From DATBDE01 sp045805605 (GTDB lineage Bacteria > Actinomycetota > Thermoleophilia > Solirubrobacterales > Solirubrobacteraceae), in NCBI GenBank assembly GCA_045805605.1, contig JBJMKX010000111.1, positions 1 to 26,544 of the forward strand: DNA of 26,544 bases. The letters run 5' to 3'. The notes under the pieces are model-generated. The model did no database searches. It worked only from the letters and a program-made list of their open reading frames with translations, and was not told the DNA's origin. Of the stretch, positions 20,622 to 26,544 are shown one piece after another (position 1 is the stretch's first letter; each line of letters starts with the position of its first letter). A program made the translations under genes and the position numbers.

Positions 20622-21493
20622 CCGAACCAGATCGACCGCCGCTTGGCCAGCATCCCGTAGAGCTGGTCCTGGATCAACGACCGGATCTCCTCCGCGACGG
20701 TCTGGACGAGAGCGGTGTCGCGCCACGGCTCCTCGCCCCACTGCGTCGTCGGTATCGGGTCGAGGAAGCGGATTCGGAACTTGGCCGGCAGGTAGCCGAA
20801 CATTCCGAGCAGGCCCCCGTGGGGGAAGGTGGGCGTCAGCGGGAAGTAGAGGAAGCCGGTCAACCGCTGCAGCGCGGTCAGATGGGCGAAGATCGGCGCC
20901 GCCTCCTCGGCCCCGACCACGGCGATGGGCACGATCGGACGGCGGGCGCGCATGGCGGCCGCCACGAACCCTCCGCGCCCGAAGCGGCGCAACCGGTAGC
21001 GGTCCTTGTAGAGCTTCTCCGTCCCCTTTCGCCCCTCGGGGAAGACGAGCACGAGCTGCTCCTCGTCGAAGAGCAGGCGGTGGACGTTGGCCGGGTGGGC
21101 CGGGACGCCGCCGACCTTGGGCAGGAGCATGCTGAACAGCGGATAGCCCTTGAAGAAGTGCTCCATGGTCAAGTGGACGGGCCGCGGTCGGGCGTGCTCC
21201 TCCTTGATCGCCTTGGCGATCATCGGTGCGTCGGGCGGGAGGGCCCCCGCGTGGTTGGACACCAGCAGCGCGCCGCCGTCGGCGGGCACGTTGTCGATGC
21301 CCTCGACCTCGACCCGGAACCAATAGCGGTAGAGGAACTCGGACAGCGTGGCGTCGAGCGCGCCCTCGATGCGCTCCGAGCGCCCCCAATCGGTGACCTG
21401 GCGGTCGGGCTCGAGCCCGGGCAGATAGTCGCGCAGATCGCCGTCGGCGCGGTCGGCGCGGGCGGGCAGGCGGGACGTCGGGTCGGTCGTCAC
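20618..21493 (-). CDS. PlsC-like phospholipid/glycerol acyltransferase
   Basis: 291 residues from GTG 21493. The acyltransferase motif is NHAGALPPD (80-88), i.e. His and Asp six residues apart rather than the four of classical NHX4D; the same longer form occurs in the actinobacterial Rv0502-type family. FPEGRKG (152-158 region) is the second conserved motif, and IVPIAVVG the third. The protein lacks a clear transmembrane segment but has amphipathic and hydrophobic stretches fit for membrane contact. It would transfer an acyl chain to a lysophospholipid or related acceptor. It is translationally coupled to the SDR gene by the ATGA overlap. No Shine-Dalgarno is visible at the GTG. Confidence 0.87.
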   Translation of the reverse strand: MTTDPTSRLPARADRADGDLRDYLPGLEPDRQVTDWGRSERIEGALDATLSEFLYRYWFRVEVEGIDNVPADGGALLVSNHAGALPPDAPMIAKAIKEEHARPRPVHLTMEHFFKGYPLFSMLLPKVGGVPAHPANVHRLLFDEEQLVLVFPEGRKGTEKLYKDRYRLRRFGRGGFVAAAMRARRPIVPIAVVGAEEAAPIFAHLTALQRLTGFLYFPLTPTFPHGGLLGMFGYLPAKFRIRFLDPIPTTQWGEEPWRDTALVQTVAEEIRSLIQDQLYGMLAKRRSIWFG

Positions 21494-21554
21494 AAGGGCG
21501 TAGGTCTACCAACTACGCGCAGCCTGCCCGGATTCCGGACAGGCCCCGCGCGAA

Positions 21555-21577
21555 ACCCTTACCGGTCCGGTACGGGT
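21555..21577. promoter_or_regulatory. Palindromic operator candidate upstream of the hydrolase gene
   Basis: A core TACCGG t CCGGTA (21560-21572) is flanked by ACCC and GGGT, so 10 of 11 base pairs match around one central base. It covers the region where the -35 of the hydrolase promoter would be. Its position in the divergent gap would let one regulator act on both sides; no regulator gene is adjacent. Confidence 0.45.
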
Positions 21578-21582
21578 ACGTT
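21577..21582 (+). promoter_or_regulatory. -10 element of the hydrolase gene (leaderless)
   Basis: TACGTT ends 6 bases before GTG 21589 and no Shine-Dalgarno is present. Confidence 0.4.
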
Positions 21583-21588
21583 GTTCCG

Positions 21589-22494
21589 GTGGCGATTGCG
21601 GCCGACATGCCCACCTCGGCTTCGCGCGACCGGTACGGGCCCCCGCCCGACTCGGCGTGGCGGCGAATCGACTGGCAAGAGCACCTGCACTGGATCGAGG
21701 TGGCGGGACGGCCGGTCAACTACGTGGAGATCGGCTCGGGGCCGCCGCTGCTGCTCGTACACGGGTTGGCCGGGTCGTGGCAGAACTGGCTCGAGACCAT
21801 CCCGCACTTCCTGGGCACCCACCGCGTGCTCGCGCTCGATCTGCCCGGTTTCGGCGAGTCGCCGATGCCGGCGGATCGGATCTCGATCGCCGGGTACGGG
21901 CGGCTGGTCGATGCGTTCTGCGAGGCGGTCGGGGTGGAGCGCGGAGCGGTGGTCGGCAACTCGATGGGCGGCTTCATCGGCGCCGAGATGGCGATCCAGC
22001 ATCCCCATCGGGTGGAGAAGCTCGTGCTCGTCTCGGCCGCGGGGCTGACCATCGAGTACCAGCGCAACGAGCAGGCCCTGGCGCTTATGCGGCGGCTGGA
22101 GGCAGTGCTGAGCTGGGCGGCGACCCACCCTCGGGCCGAGTTCTACCTCCGCCCGCGGGCCCGCCGGGGCCTGCGCTACGTGTTCGCCCACCCCGAGCGG
22201 CTGCCCGGGCCGCTGGTGGTCGAGCAGGTGCGCGGCAGCGGCAAGCCCGGGTTCATCGACGCGCTCGACGCGCTCAGCGACTACCCGATCCGCGACCGCC
22301 TGGAGCGGATCGCGGCGCCGACGCTCATCGTGTGGGGCGACCGCGACCTGCTGGTGCCGGTCGACGACGCCGACGCGTTCGAGGAGCTCATCGCGAATTC
22401 ACGGAAGATCGTGTACGAGGACACCGGCCACGTCGCGATGCTCGAGCGGCCGGAGCGATTCAACCGCGACCTGGAGGAGTTCCTCGCCGCTTAG
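21589..22494 (+). CDS. Alpha/beta hydrolase
   Basis: 301 residues from GTG 21589 (ATG 21607 would remove six). It has the full alpha/beta-hydrolase set: LLLVHGLAG (oxyanion region), nucleophile Ser125 in VVGNSMGG, Asp251 or Asp253 in VWGDRDLLVP and His281 in DTGHVAML. The cap region (about 150-220) is helical and Arg/Leu-rich. The sequence is closest in style to the broad class including haloperoxidase-like and meta-cleavage product hydrolases; the substrate cannot be told. It is divergent from the acyltransferase/SDR pair, which hints at a lipid or ester substrate but does not prove it. It ends with the stop codon inside a strong hairpin. Confidence 0.9.
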   Translation: MAIAADMPTSASRDRYGPPPDSAWRRIDWQEHLHWIEVAGRPVNYVEIGSGPPLLLVHGLAGSWQNWLETIPHFLGTHRVLALDLPGFGESPMPADRISIAGYGRLVDAFCEAVGVERGAVVGNSMGGFIGAEMAIQHPHRVEKLVLVSAAGLTIEYQRNEQALALMRRLEAVLSWAATHPRAEFYLRPRARRGLRYVFAHPERLPGPLVVEQVRGSGKPGFIDALDALSDYPIRDRLERIAAPTLIVWGDRDLLVPVDDADAFEELIANSRKIVYEDTGHVAMLERPERFNRDLEEFLAA

Positions 22495-22543
22495 ATGGTT
22501 GATTCCTCGGCCGCGTGCGCGGGGTCGTGGAATCAACCATCTA
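22492..22543. terminator. Bidirectional hairpin containing both stop codons
   Basis: TAGATGGTTGATTCC (22492-22506) pairs perfectly with GGAATCAACCATCTA (22529-22543). The loop of 22 bases contains CCGCG tg CGCGG (22511-22522). The left arm begins with the TAG of the hydrolase gene and the right arm ends with the TAG of ilvD (minus strand). The 15-bp perfect stem in a convergent gap is strong evidence for a shared transcription terminator. Confidence 0.75.
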
Positions 22544-24232
22544 GCCGGTAACGGCGCCCACGCTCGCGCTGCTCACGAGCGTGGCGTATTTCGCCATCAC
22601 GCCGTGGTCATAGGCGGGCGGCGGCGAGGCGTAGGCCTCCACCCGGCGGGCGATCTCGTCGCTTGAGAGCTCGACGCTCAGCGTGCGGTTGTCGACGTCG
22701 AAGACGACGGTGTCGCCCTCCTGGATGGCGGCGATCGGGCCGCCGCGCGCGGCCTCGGGCGCGACGTGGCCCGCCATCAGACCGTGGGTGGCGCCCGAGA
22801 AGCGCCCGTCGGTGAGCAGGGCGACCTCCTCGCCCAGTCCCTCGCCCACGATCGCGGCGGTCACCGCCAGCATCTCGCGCATGCCGGGGCCGCCGGCGGG
22901 GCCCTCGTTGCGGATGACGACGACGTCGCCGGCGTTGATCCGCTTGCCGAGGACGGCCGCCATGCAGTCCTCCTCGGACTCGAAGACCCGCGCGGGGCCG
23001 CGCTGGTGGCGGCGGGCGTCGTGGCCGGCGAGCTTGACCACGCAGCCTTCGGGGGCGAGGTTGCCGCGCAGGATGGCGAGGCCGCCGGTGGGCGCGATCG
23101 GGTCATCGGCGGGGCGAACGACCTGCTGGCCGGGCGCCTCGGTGGCCGCGGCGGCGTGCTCGCCGATCGTGCGGCCGGTGACCGTCAGGGCGTCGGTGTG
23201 AAGGAGGCCCAGCTCGGCCAGGCGCCGGGCGACGAGCATGATCCCGCCCGCCTCGTAGAGGTCGACGGCGAGGTACTCGCCGCCGGGCTTGAGCGAGCAG
23301 AGCTGCGGCGTCTTTTCGGCGATGCGGTCGAAGTCATCGATGTCGAGGTCGACGCCGGCCTCGGTGGCGACCGCCAGAAGGTGCAGCACGGCGTTGGTCG
23401 AGCCGGCGCTGGTGGCGACCGCGGCGATGGCGTTCTCGAGGCTCTCGCGGGTGATGATCTGGCGCGGCCGCAGGCCCCGCTTGAGAACGTCGACGGCCAT
23501 GCGGCCGGCCTCCTTGGCCGCCTCGCGCTTGGCCCCGTTCTGGGCTGGGACGTAGGAGGCGACGGGCGGGCAGATGCCCATGACCTCGAAGGCCATCGCC
23601 ATCGTGTTGGCCGTGTACTGGCCCCCGCAGGCGCCGGCGCCGGGGCTCGCGACGTCGACGAGCTCCTCGAGCTCGACGTCTGAGATCTTGCCGGCGGCGT
23701 GGGCGCCCACGGCCTCGAAGACGTCCTGGATCGAGACGTCGCGGCCGTGGTAGCGGCCGGGCGAGATCGAGCCGCCGTAGAGCATCACGCCGGGCACGTC
23801 GAGGCGGGCAAGGGCCATGACGGTGCCGGGGATGGTCTTGTCGCAGCCGCTGAGGGCCACGATCCCGTCGAAGAGGTGACCGCGGGCGACGAGCTCGATC
23901 GAGTCGGCGACGACCTCGCGCGAGACCAGCGAGGTCTTCATGCCGCTCGTGCCCATCGTGATCCCGTCCGAGATCGCGATGGTGTTGAGCTCCATCGGCG
24001 TGCCGCCCGCCTCTCTGACGCCCTCCTTGACCGCGGCGGCGAGCGCACGCAGGTGGAAGTTGCACGGCATGGTCTCGATCCAGGTCGAGGCCACGCCGAT
24101 GATCGGCTTGGCCAGGTCGTCGTCGCTGTAGCCGATGCCCTTGAGGTACGCGCGCGCTGCGGCGCGGCTGGGGCCCTCGGTGACCTGGCGGGAGTTGTGC
24201 TTGAGGTCTTGCGCTGGGGGGCCGGTCGTCAC
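22541..24232 (-). CDS. ilvD: Dihydroxy-acid dehydratase
   Basis: 563 residues from GTG 24232 (MTTGPPAQDLKHNSRQVTEG-like start); an in-frame ATG at 24271 would add 13 residues overlapping the gene before it. The iron-sulfur ligands are Cys57 (TMPCN), Cys130 (LSGCDKTIPG) and Cys202 (GACGGQYTANT); the last two are family signatures. Further conserved parts are NTIAISDGITMGTSGMK, SLKPGGEYLAVDLYEAGG, VIRNEGPAGGPGMREML and LLTDGRFSGATHG. It dehydrates 2,3-dihydroxy-isovalerate and dihydroxy-methylvalerate in valine, isoleucine and pantothenate synthesis. It is the last gene of a tightly spaced unit that starts with thiD. Identification is very secure. Confidence 0.97.
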   Translation of the reverse strand: MTTGPPAQDLKHNSRQVTEGPSRAAARAYLKGIGYSDDDLAKPIIGVASTWIETMPCNFHLRALAAAVKEGVREAGGTPMELNTIAISDGITMGTSGMKTSLVSREVVADSIELVARGHLFDGIVALSGCDKTIPGTVMALARLDVPGVMLYGGSISPGRYHGRDVSIQDVFEAVGAHAAGKISDVELEELVDVASPGAGACGGQYTANTMAMAFEVMGICPPVASYVPAQNGAKREAAKEAGRMAVDVLKRGLRPRQIITRESLENAIAAVATSAGSTNAVLHLLAVATEAGVDLDIDDFDRIAEKTPQLCSLKPGGEYLAVDLYEAGGIMLVARRLAELGLLHTDALTVTGRTIGEHAAAATEAPGQQVVRPADDPIAPTGGLAILRGNLAPEGCVVKLAGHDARRHQRGPARVFESEEDCMAAVLGKRINAGDVVVIRNEGPAGGPGMREMLAVTAAIVGEGLGEEVALLTDGRFSGATHGLMAGHVAPEAARGGPIAAIQEGDTVVFDVDNRTLSVELSSDEIARRVEAYASPPPAYDHGVMAKYATLVSSASVGAVTG

Positions 24233-24245
24233 GGGGCCGACACGC

Positions 24246-24848
24246 TCATGGTCCTGGGCGACCGCGAGCATCCGGCTCGCTTCTGAGGTCCCCCGCCCAT
24301 GTACTCCGGCTGCCCCGCTCCCACTCGCTCAGGCGCCAGAGGTCGCGCCGGACCTGCCGCGGGTCGACCTGGCGGCCGGGCTGGTGCATGTTCGCCCGCC
24401 GGATGAGGCCGTGCTCGTCGCCGGTCAGGGCCATCCACTTGGCCAGCACGTCGTCGGAGTCGGGCAGGCGGGCCGAGCCGTAAGGGCGGCTCAGGTCCGG
24501 GAACTCGACGCAGTACTCGTTGAGCAGCTCGCGCGTCTGGGGGATGAAGGCGACGATCGGCTTGTGGGGGTAGATGAGGTAGGCGTAGCCGTCGCCCCTC
24601 CCCCACACCCGCAGGAAGCCCAGGTCGCGGTACATCGACCACTCCTCGTCGTTGACGCAACTGCGCAGGAGCTGGCGGGCGCGCTGCTCGGCGCGGCGCT
24701 CGCGCCCGGGGTCGTAGCCGACGAGGCCCGACTCGCCCCGCGCCCGGCGCTCGCGGCGGCGCTCGAGGAAAGCGTCGATGCGCGGGATCAGCACCTCGGC
24801 CAGCAGCGCGCCGACGACGATGCCGGTGGCGCAGAGCGCGAGCAGCAC
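24246..24848 (-). CDS. Unrecognised membrane-anchored protein, 200 aa
   Basis: Starts at GTG 24848 with GAGGG nine bases upstream. A single N-terminal transmembrane segment (about 1-21) is followed by a very basic Arg/Glu-rich helix (about 24-62). A compact domain follows with LLRSCVNDEEWSMYRDLGFL, RVWGRGDGYAYLIYPHKPIV, AFIPQTRELLNEYCVEFPDL and LAKWMALTGDEHGLIRRANM, and then an Arg/Trp-rich tail. The pattern Trp-Tyr-DLGFLRVWG...YLIYPHKPIVAF looks like a conserved small domain, but I do not recognise it. It lies 15 bases after the 83-aa gene and 13 bases before ilvD, clearly part of the same unit. Function unknown. Confidence 0.78.
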   Translation of the reverse strand: MLLALCATGIVVGALLAEVLIPRIDAFLERRRERRARGESGLVGYDPGRERRAEQRARQLLRSCVNDEEWSMYRDLGFLRVWGRGDGYAYLIYPHKPIVAFIPQTRELLNEYCVEFPDLSRPYGSARLPDSDDVLAKWMALTGDEHGLIRRANMHQPGRQVDPRQVRRDLWRLSEWERGSRSTWAGDLRSEPDARGRPGP

Positions 24849-24863
24849 CGCGGGTGACCCTCG

Positions 24864-25115
24864 TTACCGCGCGCCGCCGGCCGCGCGGGGGAAGAAGATC
24901 ACCCGCTCGGCGTCGCGCGGGATCTCGTCGAACGACTTGACCATGGACGCCTCGCGGCGCCCGTTGTTGGTGGTCTTGGGGACGGCGGCCCAAAGGCCTT
25001 CGTCGAGCTGGCGGCGGAAGGCCTCGATGAGCTCGCGCTCCTCGTCGGGGACCTCGACGTCGCCCTCGGCCACCAGCACCTCACCGTGCCCCGGCTTCAT
25101 GCGCAGGAACCTCAT
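24864..25115 (-). CDS. Unrecognised small protein, 83 aa
   Basis: ATG 25115 lies 12 bases after the thiD stop. The acidic middle part (GDVEVPDEERELIEAFRRQL) is followed by LWAAVPKTTNNGRREASMVK and SFDEIPRDAERVIFFPRAAG. The stretch ending in ERVIFFPRAAGG and the DEERELIEAFRRQLDEG helix suggest a small folded protein, perhaps with a regulatory or adaptor role, but no family is recognised. It forms a unit with thiD, the 200-aa membrane protein and ilvD. Confidence 0.72.
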   Translation of the reverse strand: MRFLRMKPGHGEVLVAEGDVEVPDEERELIEAFRRQLDEGLWAAVPKTTNNGRREASMVKSFDEIPRDAERVIFFPRAAGGAR

Positions 25116-25127
25116 AGCCGGGGTCGA

Positions 25128-25940
25128 TTATGTCAAAGGAAGCGCGGACTCCCGGTGGGTCCTGATGCCCAGCGCGTCCACCGGGCCCGCCCCGGCCCCG
25201 ATGTCCTGCAGCCCGTTCCGCACCGCTTCCCCCGCCGCCTTGCGGGCCTTTTGCGCCGCGTCGAGGGGGCTTTGGCCCCGCGCGAGACATGCCGCAAGGG
25301 TCGACGAATGGGTGCAGCCGGACCCGTGCGCGGCCCCGTGCTCGTAGCGCTCGCCCGCGAGCTCCTCCAGGCGGTCGCCGTCGAAGAAGACGTCGACGGC
25401 CTGCTCGCGATGCCCTCCGGTCACTACGACGACCTGAGCACCCAACGCGAGCACCTTCCGTGCCAGGTCCTCCGGTTCGCCCTCTTTCGCGCTCGCGAGA
25501 ACCCTCGCCTCCGGGAGATTGGGCGTCACCACGGTCGCGCGGCTGACGATCTTGCACCGCAGCGCCTGCACGGCGTCCTCGTCGAGCAGGCGGGCGCCCG
25601 ACTCGGCCACCATCACGGGGTCGACGACGATCGGCGTCCCCTCGGGCAACAGGTCGAGCGCCTCGCTCACGGCGGCGATCGTGATCGTGTCGCCGAGCAT
25701 CCCGATCTTGACCGCGTCGACCCCGATGTCCTCGACGACCGCCCTGACCTGCGCGATCACCATCTCGGGCGCGATCGGCTGGACGGCGTCGACGCCGACG
25801 GTGTTCTGGGCGGTGATCGCGGTGATCGCGGTCATTCCGTGCACGCCCGCCGCGGCAAATGCCTTGAGGTCGGCCTGGATGCCCGCGCCGCCGCCCGAGT
25901 CGGATCCGGCGATCGAAAGCACGCGCGGCGTACGTGTCAT
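25128..25940 (-). CDS. thiD: Hydroxymethylpyrimidine/phosphomethylpyrimidine kinase
   Basis: 270 residues, normal size for ThiD. The ribokinase-fold motifs are all present: IAGSDSGGGAGIQADLKAF at the start, TAITAQNTVGV, VKIGMLGD, IVVDPVMVAESGARLL, VTPNLPEA, VVVVTGGHRE and the anion-hole/catalytic segment AHGSGCTHSSTLAACLA. It phosphorylates HMP and HMP-P to HMP-PP for thiamine synthesis. No TPP riboswitch (no CTGAGA-type element) is found in the upstream gap 25941-26045. Instead, TAACGT lies 8 bases before the ATG and no Shine-Dalgarno is present, indicating a leaderless mRNA. It is the first gene of the unit ending in ilvD. Confidence 0.95.
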   Translation of the reverse strand: MTRTPRVLSIAGSDSGGGAGIQADLKAFAAAGVHGMTAITAITAQNTVGVDAVQPIAPEMVIAQVRAVVEDIGVDAVKIGMLGDTITIAAVSEALDLLPEGTPIVVDPVMVAESGARLLDEDAVQALRCKIVSRATVVTPNLPEARVLASAKEGEPEDLARKVLALGAQVVVVTGGHREQAVDVFFDGDRLEELAGERYEHGAAHGSGCTHSSTLAACLARGQSPLDAAQKARKAAGEAVRNGLQDIGAGAGPVDALGIRTHRESALPLT

Positions 25941-25948
25941 GGACGTTG

Positions 25949-25954
25949 ACGTTA
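25949..25954 (-). promoter_or_regulatory. -10 element of the thiD unit (leaderless)
   Basis: On the minus strand TAACGT ends 8 bases before ATG 25940. No -35 match and no Shine-Dalgarno are seen. Confidence 0.4.
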
Positions 25955-26045
25955 GGGCTTGGCGCGTAGGAGGCTGTAGGAGGGCTTGAGGCAGGCGATC
26001 GAGCAGCGAGCGTCCTGGGTCGCCGGCCAGTGGGGCGTAACCGCT

Positions 26046-26544
26046 TCAGACCCGCGAGGTGGCGGCCACCCTCTCGTATGAGCCGATTCCGCTGCGGCGG
26101 ATGAAGCCCTGGGCTTCGAGCATGCCGAGGACAACCCGCACCTTCCCCGGATCCCCGCCGGACTCCGAGGCGATCCGCGCCGGATCGGCGCCACGCTCGA
26201 TGGCGTCGAGCACAGTGCGTTCGTCGGTGGTGAGCTGCGCGGGATCCGGGCCGGCCGCGACCAGCCGATCGGCGCCGCCGACGCCGAACAGTTCGTCGAG
26301 CGCGTCGGCGGCGTCACGGATCACCGCCGCGCCGTCGCGGAGCAGGCGGTTGCTGCCCGCGGCGTTGCTTGCCGTGACGCGACCCGGCACGGCCGCGACG
26401 CCACGACCGAGCTCGGCGGCGAAGCTGGCCGTGATGAGCGAACCGCTCGGGTCTGCCGCTTCGACCACGACGGTCATGGCCGTGATCGCGGCCATGATCC
26501 GGTTGCGCGCGGGGAACGTCCAGCGGAAGGGCCGGCGCCCCGGC
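26046..26544 (-). CDS. dprA: DprA/Smf DNA-processing protein, C-terminal part (5' end outside window)
   Basis: 165 residues are visible; the frame is open to the right edge. The Rossmann-like DprA core ends here: FPARNRIMAAITAMTVVVEA, SGSLITASFAAELGRGVAAVPG and GSNRLLRDGAAVI are typical and secure the identification. After a linker, a winged-helix C-terminal domain follows (LTTDERTVLDAIERG, IASESGGDPGKVRVVLGMLE, AQGFIRRSGIG), present in many DprA proteins. DprA loads RecA on incoming single-stranded DNA in transformation, and is widespread also in bacteria not known to be competent. It stops 105 bases before the thiD start on the same strand. Confidence 0.95.
   Translation of the reverse strand, partial: PGRRPFRWTFPARNRIMAAITAMTVVVEAADPSGSLITASFAAELGRGVAAVPGRVTASNAAGSNRLLRDGAAVIRDAADALDELFGVGGADRLVAAGPDPAQLTTDERTVLDAIERGADPARIASESGGDPGKVRVVLGMLEAQGFIRRSGIGSYERVAATSRV

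Noticed and set aside
25941..26045. Possible TPP riboswitch upstream of thiD
   Set aside because: No CTGAGA-type element or matching helix pattern found on the minus strand; the TAACGT box close to the ATG argues for a leaderless mRNA.

Overview
The window is about 26.5 kb of high-GC, gene-dense DNA with very short intergenic gaps. The gene content points to an actinobacterium, and within that phylum most plausibly a Thermoleophilia/Solirubrobacterales-type lineage: a WhiG/FliA-type sigma factor next to a Xer recombinase with DprA nearby, an extra degenerate EF-G paralogue, an L,D-transpeptidase, and the wreck of a secreted glycoside-hydrolase-like gene. This placement is inference from content; there is no rRNA, tRNA, insertion sequence, phage block or CRISPR array in the window.

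Left part (1-5980): a secreted PA-domain M28 metallopeptidase (cut by the window edge), then a tight minus-strand sugar operon (ROK kinase, GlmS-like SIS protein, XylF-like lipoprotein binding protein) divergent from a ROK repressor. The 63-base gap between kinase and repressor holds a TTGACA-17-AACTAT promoter with inverted repeats on top of it. No ABC permease or ATPase accompanies the binding protein.

Middle-left (6100-11330): a NarX/DegS-like sensor kinase with its LuxR-type regulator, a second receiver protein with an eroded output domain, a minus-strand set (DUF892 ferritin-like, DUF2071/YqjF-like, FRG-domain protein), and a decayed glycoside-hydrolase-like pseudogene with a large internal deletion, a frame change and an in-frame stop.

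Middle (11332-17700): polysaccharide deacetylase, RNase H-fold protein, a CxxC/CxxC protein, an EF-G-like GTPase with altered catalytic motifs, a WhiG-type sigma factor, a Xer tyrosine recombinase, and a small unrecognised gene starting inside the Xer 5' end on the other strand.

Right part (17700-26544): a proline-rich DUF4190-like membrane protein, an L,D-transpeptidase, an acyltransferase/atypical SDR pair divergent from an alpha/beta hydrolase, and a four-gene unit thiD - 83 aa ORF - 200 aa membrane ORF - ilvD, followed at the edge by the 3' part of dprA.

Two themes run through the window. First, seven genes lack a Shine-Dalgarno sequence and have a TANNNT-like box 6-8 bases before the start codon, the layout expected for leaderless mRNAs. 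Second, several gene ends carry long, often nested hairpins; in one case both stop codons of a convergent gene pair lie inside a 15-bp perfect stem.
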